Below are positions 31,059-42,971 of a DNA stretch of 64,000 nt, one piece after another. The stretch's first letter is position 1. The number at the start of each line of letters is the position of its first letter. The DNA is from Microcyclospora pomicola. Lineage: Eukaryota; Ascomycota; Dothideomycetes; Capnodiales. A program made the translations under genes and the position numbers. The notes beneath the pieces are model-generated. The model did no database searches. It saw only the letters and a list, made by a program, of their open reading frames with translations, and was not told the DNA's origin. The stretch spans positions 496,001-560,000 of the forward strand of contig NHNY01000018.1 in the NCBI GenBank assembly GCA_002786065.1, read 5' to 3'.

Positions 31059-32154
31059 CTAACACTCGATCTTAGATGCAAGAGCATTCTGAATATCTGC
31101 TTCGAGTGCTTTCGCCACAGTCTCCACCATGCCTTCGCTCCTCAACGCAGCCAGCGCCTGCTCGACCTTGGAACCGGTGCTTTCGCCACTGGCATCGATC
31201 GAATATACGCCACTGCCCACTTTACCATCGGTGCCAGTCGCAAGATCAAGCGGACGTAACAGCGGCACGCCCCCAGCCGGATCGTCCGCACCAACAGCAT
31301 ACCTCGCGCTCGTCGCGAGGAACAAATGCCGATCTCCCGCCTCCTCAATATCCATGAAAATCAGCCGGCCAAACACGCGCATGAACGCGCTGTACGCAGC
31401 CAACAGCGCCCCGGTCCCTCGCGCGATGCCGCCCTCCACCACGCCGGGAAAGTTGTGCACGAACGAGACGCGCGGGTGGCGCTGTCGCTGGTGCTCCAGC
31501 GACAGCGTCGTGATGGACGCCGCGTGCCCGCGGTTAGCCATCAGCTTGATGTGCCAGCCTTGGAAGTCGTCCATGTTGATTGCGCCTTCGAGCCCGCCGA
31601 TGAAGACCGAGACGACGCGGCGGAGCGCGGTGGCGTTGTCGAGCAGCGGCGCTAGCTGCGCGATGAAGCGAGTGCGCGCGTGGACGGTGAGGGCGGCGGG
31701 ATAGTGCAGTCCTTCGGTGGTTTCTGGCGAGCATCAGTAAGTTACGAAGTAATGGAAGCAGCGTAGCTCTAGATCACTACACCCTCATCGGTCGATACAT
31801 ACTTGCGCCCCTCTGCAACGTCCCAATCGTCAAGAACAACAAATTCACCGCCGTCTCCCTCTTCTTCAGCTCCTCACATACCTCATCCACGTTCCGAATC
31901 AGACTGAGATCCCGGCTGAGGAACGTGAACTCGCCCTCGGGGTTCAACGCCTGGCATTCGCTCACGATGCGCGTGCCGGCTTGGTGCGAGCGGCCGATGA
32001 TGTAGACCCGCGGCCGCACGGCGTAGCGGGCGAACTGCCGCACCGTCGTCTCGCCGACGCCGTTGGTGCCGCCGACGAAGACGGCGACGAGGTTGGGGGG
32101 CAGGGTGGTGGCGATGCGCGCGTTGGAGGCGCGGAGGTCGATCAGGGCGACCAT
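31059..32154 (-). CDS. Short-chain dehydrogenase-like protein
   Basis: Two exons (32154-31803 and 31723-31059) with a 79-bp intron encode 338 aa. The N-terminal Rossmann motif is VFVGGTNGVGE (25-35), followed by VYIIGRS, and the family's NNAG-like position reads LLFLTIGTL. The usual catalytic YxxxK is not visible. The corresponding region reads WHIKLMANRGHAASITTLSLEH, as in a set of fungal SDR-like proteins. A later block, VSFVHNFPGVVEGGI, is conserved in that set. NAD(P) binding is likely but the reaction is unknown. The splice joins GTLQRGA to KTTEGLHYPAAL. The coding region from about 31300 is markedly GC-rich. Confidence 0.82.
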
Positions 32155-32870
32155 GGTGTTGTTGATGGTGTAGGCTATCACGGGGGACTTGAACGTGTTC
32201 TTAGCAGACGCCTACCGCTGGGATCAGACATCGTGATCTAGATTGAGAGTTGTTCTGTGGTCTATATGTATGTACATGTGGTGCGCGAGTTACTGGAGAG
32301 CGGGACAATTAACACTCCGGCGCGAGGAATTGGTGGAGTTATGTCCACTGACACAAACATAAGGTAACCCAGTGATGGATGTGGCCGTCGTCCCGCATCT
32401 ATGCACACCTAGGTACGTTCACGTCATGTTTCGTCGATGTTTTTGCTTGTTTGATGCGTGTGATATGTATGTGTATAGTATTTATGGGAAGGTGAGGACT
32501 CGAGCAGGTGTAGATGGAGAGTCGAACTTTTGTAAGGCAAGATGTATCTCGATGTTGCTTCTTATAAGGTAGAGGTATGCTTCGTTGCCTGTACAATCCA
32601 CTTGATAGGTAGATAAGGCGCTAAATACAGACATCCTGGCTCGTCATGTACTCATTCAGGTATTTTCGGTCAAAAGCTGCGGTTCGTTCTATGCTTGTAC
32701 TTCATAGTGTCTCATGGAGCACTCACTCGTTTGCGAGCATGTTGTTGTTCTACCTCGCTTTCAAAGTTGCAAATTGCGCCTAACCTCGTAACGATCGAAC
32801 ATGCCATCGCTTTTCAAGGTAAAGCATGTGCTAGGAGCACGCTGTAGGCGTTTGCGTTGGAGGTGAGAGC
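32155..32870. other. Intergenic, tandem minus-strand genes
   Basis: This 716-bp stretch lies upstream of the SDR-like gene and downstream of the GTPase gene. No supported gene or element was seen. Confidence 0.5.
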
Positions 32871-34376
32871 TCAGGCTCGACCGACTTTGAAAGACAAAAT
32901 CTGTGAAAACGTTGTCAGCGATGTGTATTCGAGCCCGAGGCTGCACAGCACATACATCATTCTTCCCAACCGCAACCTCATCTTCCTCTCCGACACGTAC
33001 ACCGCCAACGGTCTCCACATATGCCATCGGTGCGTCGCCCATAACTTTCCGGTACACGTCACCGACAGTGCTGCCCTTTTTCACCAGTACGCAGTCGCGG
33101 AAGACTGCGCTTTTCTCGCCACTGACACCTGCCTCACCCGACCCAAACGTACCGATGTTGCGGACTGGGAATACTGGGACCAGACCGAGCACTTCCGACG
33201 CTCGTGAGAGCACTTGATTGACACCCGTGCTGCCAAATCGATACAAGACCATATCTTTTAGATTCTCCACCCGTTGCTTGAGCTTGTCGTCCATTTCCTT
33301 CAGCCCACCTCCATCTTCCTCGCCAGCCTCAAGCAAGTCTTCTCGCGAGTCGACAAACTCCGACCCCGGAATGTAGCGCACGAAACCTTGCTTGACCAGT
33401 CGGCGGAGAAAGACCTCGCTAATGGCCGAACATAGCACCAACCGTTCGGGTTGCTCCTTCTTCGCAATTTTCGCAATATTTTTATCTGCGTCGGGGTGAT
33501 CGATCTTGTTCAACGCTATGACGGTAGGAAACTTCTCATCGACAAAAGTGTTGACCACCAGCTCAATAGTCTCGTCGCTCCATTCCTGGAGTGGCTGCTT
33601 CAGCGCCAGCTTATCCAGCGTCCGCGCGACCACAGCTGAGTTCGACCCATATCCCGAAAATTGTCCTTGCAGGGTATCGACGGCAGACGCCTTGATCGCA
33701 GTATGTCGTCGCTTTACTCCGCCCCACTTCTGCATCAGGTTGCCCAGCACCCAGTTGACGATCTCGGACCGCAACCAGACGATGTCTTGACTCGGATCGT
33801 AGCCGCGCGTGGATTTACCCTCGGCGTCAGTGGTGCCGGACACATCGACGACGTGGATCAGCGCATCAGCATGGCGGAGATCGTCAAGGAATTTGTTGCC
33901 TTTATGAGATGAACGATCAGCTTTGTGGAATTTGCAAGGAAGTGCTCATGAAGTAGTGTGTACCTAGTCCTTTCCCTTGATGAGCACCTGGCACCAGTCC
34001 TGCCACGTCGAGCAGCTCGATAGGTACGCTTCTTGTACCCTGTTGACAGGCGCCATAGTTTGGCTTACATCTCTTCTGTAGTGGGGGAGGCTCATCCGGC
34101 GCCGATGGTTGATTGCCGGGTAATGATGGGCGTGAGCAAGGACATGGGATGTGGAGATAGCCTATGGCACGATTCGGCTCGATGGTGGTGAAGGGAAAGT
34201 TGCCTAGCACGATCGATGAGGTGAGTTTTCTGCAGTAACGGGCGGTATGCGTGGCGGTCTCATGGGTGAAGGAGAGGCGGACCTACTTTGGCGTCGGCGG
34301 AAGTGAGAGCATTGATGGTGGACGATTTGCCAGCGCTGGGCTTGCCGACGAGGGCGATGAGAGGATCGCGCGGCAT
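32871..34376 (-). CDS. Obg-like GTPase of the YGR210C family
   Basis: Four exons (34376-34283, 34203-33964, 33899-32956, 32900-32871) encode 435 aa. The introns are 79, 64 and 55 bp, and all phases agree. G1 is [10 protein letters not shown] (10-19), directly at the N-terminus. The switch region is [11 protein letters not shown]3 is [27 protein letters not shown], and G4 is LNKID. A C-terminal TGS-type segment ([22 protein letters not shown]) ends in a 30-nt last exon coding ILSFKVGRA and the stop. The layout matches yeast YGR210C and its archaeal relatives in the Obg/YchF group, which probably act with ribosomes. The cellular role is not established. The tiny last exon is easily lost by gene finders. 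Confidence 0.9.
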
Positions 34377-35801
34377 GGACGGGGGAGGTGAGAAAAGGAC
34401 CACTCGGTAAGAAGCAGAATGTAATAGGTTACAAGCACATTGACCTACTGCATGAGGTGCTGTCGCATGTACTGTGATATATGTGCTGTGAAAGCATTTG
34501 ATGTAACAATTCTCCCCCACATGACGAGATCCACCAGTCAGAACGTGGGCGTGCGGAGGATTTCCAGCTAAGCAGGCCTATTGTGCCGGGAGAGTGCCGA
34601 CCACAGGGAGAATTGGCGCTGCAGGGATTCAGGGATGTGACAGTTCTAGTCGAGACGTGAAACCGAAGCTGCTTTTCTGTGTCTGTTTTCGCGGGAGTCT
34701 TTGGATGTATCTGATCTGATATGCTGGTGTGGAGCGTACATTGATCTGCTAGCTGACCAGCGTCTATTGTATTGATCCAAACGTGGACTCATGCAGTCGC
34801 AGAGCCGATCATGGCACCTCGACACCAACAGATGCCTAAAGCATCTACATGCACCTTATGGCTGCAGGGATCCTCCGGACAGATGCGGCAGGTGTAGACG
34901 CATGATTTGGGTACGATTGAGACCGCTTGAAGGGGTACAAAACCATAGTGTCCACCAGATCCAGGAGGCGCCGATAGCTAGGATGTACCCAGATATCTCT
35001 CCTCGTACTGTCCCTACCTCATATGTTGTGCTGCGTACGCGGCGGAATGATTGCAACGACGATGATCATGTTCATATACGACTATCATTATGAACACGGC
35101 TCCTATGTGTAAGGTACTTATTTACTGCACGAGATGTGTAATAAAGTATAAGATCGTCCAACGGGCATGTAAACACTCAAGGTGGCCTGTGCGTTCACTT
35201 CCACCTCCCACTTGACATTAGACTTCGCTTCGTCCGGGGCACCACTGCAGCTCCTCAGGGCGCACCCCATCTTGCTACCGACGACCCACCGCATTTCATC
35301 TTCTGGTCGAGCTCGGATTCGACGTGAATCATTGCCAGAAAGTCGCCAGTCTGTGGTTCTTCATCCACCGCAGATCGCTCTCGATTGAACGAATCCCGTT
35401 CAGGCCTGAAGCTCGGGGAAGGAAGTCATTGCTTGAAACGTTCCTGTTTCCTGACCTTTGGAACGTCCATTTGCCGCCCACAACAATGCAACGCCTACAC
35501 CTCTGAAGAGACATCGATCACGCTCGTCTTGATCCTGGTTCGTTCACTCGTACCGCAAAATGGCCGGGGATTGAAGCCAACACCAACTTCCAACTACACA
35601 TGGCCAGCGATTCCCGGTGCTCTTGAGGCTGAAGCAGAAGAGACGGTCTGGAGAACAAGATTCGGGAAGGTAGATAAAGCTGCCGGGGTGTGAGTGGCTG
35701 ACAACATAGCGGCGACGACACCGCCGGGACTGAAGTGGTGCAAGGCAAACCCGAGAAATCGAGACTGTGACATTCTCGTGTCAGGATCTTGATACGCCAG
35801 C
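34377..35801. promoter_or_regulatory. Long divergent intergenic region of GTPase and kinase genes
   Basis: This 1.4-kb stretch must hold both promoters and probably a long 5' leader of the kinase mRNA. Only short frames without motifs occur. Confidence 0.45.
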
Positions 35802-38800
35802 ATGGATATAGCCACTCGATACCAGACGCGACCTCGAGTCACGGCATACATTGGTCACGGCCTTGAAAGAAGTGAAAGTGGCTCGGGTGGCAGGCCTACT
35901 GATGAGTCCGGTACAGAATGTATGTCATGCTGTCGTTTCCATGCGTTGCATGCCCGCCCACCGGGAGTGCTCTGGCTGACCGTGTGACCATCAGCCGATT
36001 CCTTGACCCGTCGCAAGTTCCAGAAGACAAACTCCGATGCAAACAATGAAGGCTTCCGCCGACCAACACTACCTGCATCAGCAACGCGGGGAAATCCACA
36101 GCCAGCTGCAACGCACCGCCGTCGGAGCACACTGAGGGAGAATGTCAGAGTACCCAGCGGACCGCGAGATTACCCCAGTCCCGGAAAGCGGTGTGTAGAT
36201 TTCAACCACACCTACTTGCAGCAGGTCCACGGTCGTGTGTCTTATGCTAATATCATATCAGAACCAGCAGCATCACGGGCAACAGCCAGAACATGCTGAG
36301 AGGCACAAATACTCCCCTCGGCACTACTCAGCAACGCCCTCTATCGCAGGAAAATCGGGCCCCAACCGAAGAACGCTTCGATTTCCTTCCCACGGTCAAC
36401 TTCGATGATTTCCAGAACTCGCTATCCACCACTACCTACGACACTGGAGACGCGCTACGATCTCCTCTCTTGAGCGACTTTCCGCTTGTGCCAGTTCGGC
36501 GAACCGGGCCAACCAATGGCAACAACGACGAAAAGAGCTATGACACGCTAGAAGCTAATGGGTTTATTTCACCAAGGCCGCCGTTAGGTGGACAGAACGG
36601 TGTAGGAGACAAGAGCGTGAGCAGTAATGACAGCTTTCGAAGAAGGTTGAGTGCTGCTCCAAGATCACGACAAGCCTCTGCCCAACACGACTCGTCGAGG
36701 ATGCCAGCTGCAGCAGCGCCGCACTCAAATCTGTCAATACGGTCCCGGCGACAGAGTTCGGTACCCTTGGCTGTCCTTGGCCCAGAGAAGCCCGCGAGTC
36801 GTCCACCAAGGAAATCGGTCGGACCTGGGCTCATCACGAGTATGCTGGAAACCCGGAAGTCAAGCCAGACATCTGCCTCGCCATCTGAGAATTCTCCAAA
36901 GCTCAGCCTTGATCGCACCAGCAGCCTCAGCAAAAGGACGCGGCGATCGACTCTTCAGCCATCAAACTCTGCCGGAGCCGAAGTGCCTCGTTCGTCGACT
37001 TTACAAGCCACAACCCAATCGAGAGCGAACAAGGTCAAAAACGCACAGCCATTCTCTCGTGAGCCCAACACTCCTCTAGTGCAGACTGTGCCGAAAGGAA
37101 GTCAGAGTCGATCACATACTCCGTCCTCGTCGAGCGGCAACAAGCGACAATCTACAGTTGGAAACGGTCGGGCCAGTGGTCTTGGGGCACGAACGGTCAG
37201 CCCTACGGACGCGAGGAGATTGCAGAGGCTATCGATGATGCAGGTTCCTCCCTTACCGACAAATCTGCCACGAGGTCCGCCGACGCCCACTCAAGAAGCA
37301 CGAAACCTGTGGTCTTCACGATTAGAACAGCCTCGACTTGCGCAACCCAGCCCGAGCCTGATTCCCAGAAAGACCCATAGCATCACTCCAACATCAGCCC
37401 GTCAATCACCTGATCTGGGACCGGCTCTGACGACCAAATCTAGCTTCCCATCGTCTAACAACAGCTCCACTTCAACCTCACGTTTGCCTACCCCCAAGGG
37501 ACGTAATGTGCATTCAAGCTCTGCACAATATGGAGAAGCCGGAGAATTGGTACCTCCGGTGCCAGCGATACCAAAAGCGTATGAAAGCCCAAAGGAGTAT
37601 GAAGCGGACTATTTTCCTTCGGGTCTCTCGAAGGCAGGACGTTCGGCTTCTGGCTCTACCACCGAGCCTTCTGGTGATTTTGATTTCGATCGATCATTCC
37701 TGCAGGCGCCGATGATGCCAATGGAGATTCCACGGGGCAGTATGGACTCTACGCGAGGTGCCTTGCGTAAGAGTTCGGGAGATTACAGGCACTCTCACAA
37801 GCGGAGCTTGACAACTGGCTCCAGTAAGACATCTTTACTCAACATCGATGCAATGAGCAGGACGCCAAATGGCCAGCCTGACGCCACTGGCCGCAAGAAC
37901 AACAACTTGCAGCCTTTGCGCTTGCCGCCGTTAAACCTTATGCCAATCAACGCGAAGTCCTCAAAAAGCAGTGTTGACTTCCCCAGGCCAAGTCAAGAGC
38001 TTGATGCTCGCGACCAGGATTACACAAGTCTGCAAACACCTGAACCTAGGCGGACTGTCAAGACACCAAGTACACCAATGACAGCTAGTAAAGCCACATT
38101 CTACAAGAGACACGACGACAGTTTGAAACAGAAGGATATTCGAAGTTCCAGCAGTCACTATGCTCTACGCGACGTCATGCATTACGATGATGATGGTGCT
38201 GTGGCACGCTTCTTTGACGACAATGACACGAGACTGACACTGGGCCGCGTGGGTGTTGACATGCCCATTCCGGCTTCGAAACAAAGATCGACGGTCACTC
38301 CTTTCTCTTCAGGGTCACTGCCGAAAACCTCGGGAGATCTAGCAAGATCTAGAGGCAGGCCGAGTGGAGAGTTGCAGATTGATGGTCGCCAGTCAACATA
38401 TTATGAGAGCTCAGATGCACAGGCTGGACTGTCGATTCAAACAAGGCCAAGGACGATGACGGCAACTTCCGTTTCTCAAGTTCCTCACATGCCTTCGACT
38501 GTCACAGATGGTCCAATAACAGAGTCGGCGTCCCAGCATCCTCCCGATCATGCTAGAAAGGATTCGTCCAGCAGTGGATTACGTCGAAAGTTATCGTTAG
38601 GTTGGAGGCGCAGCACTAGTAAAGCTGCCCAGCACCCTGAAAACAAGTCGAGCCCGCAACAAGCGCAGGAGCTGATCCCTGTAGCCAAGGGAGACGAAGA
38701 CCGCGAAAAGGAAACAAAGAAGCTTGCCAAACGCACCAGCGAAATGCCACCGCCTCGTCTGCCGGCAAGCTTGGGTAACAATTGGTCAACGGGCTCGTTG

Positions 38801-40950
38801 ATTGATTCTGGCCTCAGCTTGGCTGAAGGCACCAGAGCCAGCCTCGACCGGCCACCGAGAGGCGGCATACCCAATGCATCTCACCGTACAAGCAATGCTA
38901 TGTCAGCTGAGGTTGGCAGCCCCAAGCCTGCACTGGCGGCGATACAAACGAGTGGCATCTCTGGTGCTAACGTGAAAGGTACGCATGCCGAGCAGCCGCA
39001 ACCTGTCAGTGGCGGGGCCGTTCGGACCAGTAGCTGGGGCGATTTTGGCCTCAAGACTAGTGCCTTGACTCGACCACCAGCAACCTCTATTCGGTCACAA
39101 GCATTGGCAAGCAGAGACAATCTTGCAGTGAAGCCCAAATCACTCTCTTCCAATATCTCGGTACTCGTGAAAGACAAGGACGATTTGGTGGCCGATGATG
39201 AGATGCGCCGTCTATCGCAAAAGCGACGTGATGTTGACACAGCAGCGCGTGAATCGGAGGCTCTCAAATCTCGAGCCGTGGCACGCACGCCGATGCAACC
39301 AAATCAGGTGTTGCACGATCGCAACTTCAGTCTCAACATATTTGAGCGGGGAGAAGTGATGGATTACGAGAAAGATGGCGTCTTCTTCACAGGGACTAAA
39401 GGTGCCAAGAAGATCATTGGATCTGTGGCCGCGCCTCCCCCTTCCGCGGAGCATCATTTATCATCGGAAACGAAAGCTGCAGGCGGTAACAACTTTGGCT
39501 ACGACGACGAACGAGGCGACTACAACATCGTGCTTGGTGATCACCTGGCATACAGATATGAAGTTGTCGATGTGCTTGGCAAAGGCAGTTTCGGTCAGGT
39601 CGTCCGCTGTGTCGATCATATGCTCGGTAGCGTTGTGGCCGTGAAGATCATTCGCAACAAGAAGAGATTCCACCAGCAGGCATTGGTAGAGGTCGGTATC
39701 TTGGGTCGTTTGGGTGAATGGGTAAGTCTGACCTCAAAGTTGTCATGAATCAAATCACTAATTCATCACACCAGGACCCTGACGGCGCCAATGCCACGCT
39801 GTCGATCACTTCGTCGTTCTACTTCCGGTCTCATCTTTGCATCGTCACGCCATGTCTCTCGATCAATCTGTACGAGTTGATCCGAGCGCACAACTTTGTC
39901 GGATTCTCGTTACCACTCATCCGACGCTTTGCTCGTCAACTTCTCGCATGCTTGGTCCTGCTGCAACAGAAGAAAATTATTCACTGCGATCTCAAGCCCG
40001 AAAACATCTTGTTGTGTGAGGCACGTAAAGCTGACGTGCGGGTCATCGACTTCGGTTCGTCGTGTCGCGAGGAAGAGAAGGTGTACACGTACATCCAAAG
40101 TCGCTTCTACCGCAGCCCCGAGGTCATACTTGGCAGTTCCTATGGCCTTGGCATTGATGTGTGGTCTCTCGGTTGCATTCTCGCCGAGCTGTGGACTGGT
40201 TATCCCATCTTTCCTGGAGAGAACGAACAAGAACAACTCGCTTGCATCATGGAGATCTTTGGTCCACCTGACAGGCATTTAGTGGAACGCTGCACTCGGA
40301 AGAAGCTTTTCTTCGACAGTGTGGGCAAGCCGCGTGTGACTGTTTCGTCCAAGGGCCGTAGGAGACGGCCTTCTAGCAAAACGCTTGCGCAGGCTCTCAA
40401 GACGGATGACGAAGCTTTTCTTGACTTCGTGTCCCGCTGCCTTCGCTGGGATCCTGATCGACGTCTTAAGCCAGCTGAAGCTATCAATCATCCATTCATC
40501 ACCAACATGCCGATGCACCAAAGGTCTGGCATTCCGGATGAGGCTCGTCGAACCGCAAAAGCAAGATCTACAGCCGCCTCGGCAGCTACGAATGGCACGA
40601 ATCCAAGCCCGACGAAGCGTACCGCTTTAGCGTCCGCTCTACAGTCGACGCCCGTTCGCGAGCGATCTGTACGAGAGCAGTCTCAACCTGTCCTCCGCTC
40701 CACCGCGACTGCTGCTGCCGGTGGTGTGGTAGGCAGTCCACGGAAGACCTCGGTCGCTGTTGATCCTAGCCGGCGGCATTCCGCCGTCGCGACAGCAGGT
40801 AGTGCCGCCGCTCTTGCCGGCAATAAACGTACTAGCAATGGCATGACACTGGGGAATGGCAATTATAGCAGCAACCTGGCGCAGCTGGCAGCTAGCGGCG
40901 CCATGGCCGGCATCGCGCAGCCGCGAGAGGCACCTCGCGGGAAAATGTAA
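35802..40950 (+). CDS. Pom1-type DYRK protein kinase
   Basis: Four exons (35802-35919, 35995-36190, 36262-39721, 39775-40950) encode 1649 aa. About 1200 N-terminal residues are low-complexity, Ser/Pro/Arg-rich sequence. The kinase domain begins at [18 protein letters not shown] (near 1203). It carries [16 protein letters not shown] (near 1327), VIDFGSSC and the activation loop [17 protein letters not shown], whose YxY is the autophosphorylation site of DYRK kinases. In fission yeast Pom1 sets cell-size and polarity gradients from the cell tips, and fungal homologues control septation and polarity. The kinase and third exon are certain. The two small 5' exons are inferred from a GTATGT donor, a CTGAC branch site and unbroken phase. 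No ATG exists between the in-frame stop at 35985 and residue Met at 36293, so the minimal protein would start at 36293 (1534 aa). Confidence 0.85.
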
Positions 40951-41496
40951 GACTAACAGTCTTGCAAGCTTGGAGGCTGGATGGGGTTGAAAAGCAGGTT
41001 CATGTACAGGTTGCAAAACATTGCCACCACGTGTTGGCTCAGGCGTTTTCGAGACCAATGGGAGAAGATACCTCGCACTGGTGCGCGGCAAAATAGGGAT
41101 TGTGGCATATGCATTTTTGAGTTTCGGCAGGCGAGCATGGCATGAGAGGAGAGGAACTCAAAGCTACCTTATCATTATGTAGTCGGAGAAAAGCTACGTG
41201 TATGTGTATGATACAAGATGCGAGTTGAGTCGGTAGCAGTGATGGCCAATGTATGTGAATCTTCGGGAAGAGCTTGAGGCTGATGGCGTCCCAGTGACAA
41301 GTCTAAATAACATCACCGTAAAACAAGGCCCAGAACCGCATGTTTAGTACTTGCACGAGCCTCCCCACGCACATCATGAATGGTCAGGTTACCGGCTACC
41401 GACTCGCGAGATGTGCCAGCTGGGCAATATACCATGCCACTGCTTGCGCTGCGTACCATAGGCAGATCTCATCGCGGGCACAAAACACCACAGCAA
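40951..41496. other. Convergent intergenic region
   Basis: This 546-bp stretch between the kinase and the isochorismatase-like gene probably holds 3' UTRs of both. Nothing else was seen. Confidence 0.5.
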
Positions 41497-42126
41497 CTAC
41501 TCCTTATACCACCCGAGCACCTCATCTGTCCTCACGACATGCGCGCGACTGGGAAACACGCTGCTCATCAGGACATCATGCACCTCGACACGCGAATCGG
41601 CGCATGCATCGCTCGCCACCGTGACCACAAACCCCGCGTCCGTGGCGGGCAGCACGGTGCTCAAGACCGCGCCGCCGGTCGCCAGCCCCGCCACGACCAG
41701 CGACGAGATGTCGCGGCGCGCGAGCGTGCCCTTGGCCAGGATCGAGTTCATCGCCGACACGACGCCGGGGTGCTTCGGCACGACCATCTCGTGCACGTGC
41801 TTGGCGTCGGGCGCGAGCTCGGGCGGGACCAGGGCGTCTGCGCCGTTGTCTTGGGTCTTGACGCCGGCGAGCATGTCGGTGATGCGCGCGGCGGCTTTGC
41901 ACGTCGGCGCGGGCTCGCCGTCGAGGTCGACGAGCGAGTAGATGATCATCACCTTGTTCGCCAGCGCCCAGTCGCGCAGCTTGACGGCTTGGGCGACGGC
42001 GGAGGCGCCGCCGGGGCCGCAGCGGGTGATGACGAAGCGGTGGAAGTCGAGCAGGAGAAGCGCTGTGTTCGCGGCGTCGTAGTGTAGTGGCGAGGAGGGA
42101 GAGTCGCTGGGTGGAAGAGAGGCCAT
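41497..42126 (-). CDS. Isochorismatase-fold hydrolase-like protein without the catalytic Cys
   Basis: A single exon encodes 209 aa of the isochorismatase/cysteine hydrolase fold. The first catalytic Asp is in ALLLLDFHRF and the Lys is in VVPKHPGVV. The segment that normally carries the nucleophile Cys reads VVAGLATGGAVLSTVLPATDAGF, with Gly in its place. Members such as PhzD lack the Cys and hydrolyse vinyl ethers by acid catalysis, so activity is still possible. The start is the ATG at 42126, which places the Asp near residue 28, as usual. The gene is strongly GC-rich. No pathway partner is adjacent. Confidence 0.82.
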   Translation of the reverse strand: MASLPPSDSPSSPLHYDAANTALLLLDFHRFVITRCGPGGASAVAQAVKLRDWALANKVMIIYSLVDLDGEPAPTCKAAARITDMLAGVKTQDNGADALVPPELAPDAKHVHEMVVPKHPGVVSAMNSILAKGTLARRDISSLVVAGLATGGAVLSTVLPATDAGFVVTVASDACADSRVEVHDVLMSSVFPSRAHVVRTDEVLGWYKE

Positions 42127-42971
42127 GTCGACGGTCTTTGGAGTGGTCAGGATGTGGTTTGTTGATGATGAGATTTCGATGGTCGTTTGCGGCGGAATAT
42201 CCGGTCGTGACTTGCTTGGATTAAGTATCTCTTTCCGGCTCTGGAACAAGGCATACCGCCAAGCAGTGTGTTGCGTGGCTGGGTGGATCAAAACAAGGAA
42301 AGCTGACGAAGAGCAATCCGCAGAGAAGTTGGTTGTTGTCATTGGTGCATGCTTGGACTTACCGGACTTAGCTTTCTTGGACGCGACTGACAAGTAACGT
42401 AACCGGCTTCAGCTCCGATCCACGTGATGCTGACTTGCATGGCGCAGATGTTGGTCTTTCGACTTTTTCGACGTGCTCGACTGGATCAATGACTGGGCAA
42501 TTGGCGTGGAGAATGCCGAGTGCTCCACATGGCTGTGGATGAAACGAGAGAAGGTCCACTTCTCGCAAGACTGGTCTTGATTTGGCAGGATATTGTCGTG
42601 TTGTCCGTTTCTGCTATGTCTGATTCATATCTGTCTGGGAGCTTTAGTAATGCCACCAGGCTCATGCGGGCATCAATGATAGGTATGCTGAAAAGAAGGC
42701 AGCAGTTATTCTGGAGTGGCGGCCGAAATATACCTGGGCGAAGTGTGGCAAGTACGTTCCGGGCAAAACAACTCCATTACGGAAGCTCTATGCATACCAG
42801 GCATATCCATTGTTCCAGCTGGCTCAACTTTGATGTTGTCTATAACAAATGTACAATGATGCAGCCCCAAAACACAGCTTCATCGCTTCTCTTTCCGACC
42901 ACCAATAATTCGCTTGAAGTTGATCGTGCCGCGCGAATCGTTCTTCCGTCACTCCTCGTCATCAGAGACCT
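42127..42971. other. Intergenic upstream of the isochorismatase-like gene
   Basis: This 845-bp stretch is the promoter side of the isochorismatase-like gene and the 3' side of MIC10. A long plus-strand frame (42520-43188) runs through it and across MIC10 exon 3. It lacks any motif and is judged a chance frame. Confidence 0.5.

Noticed and set aside
41380-42087. 235-codon plus-strand frame antisense to the isochorismatase-like gene
   Set aside because: It is a His/Arg/Gly-rich shadow of a GC-rich gene with no domain and no natural start.
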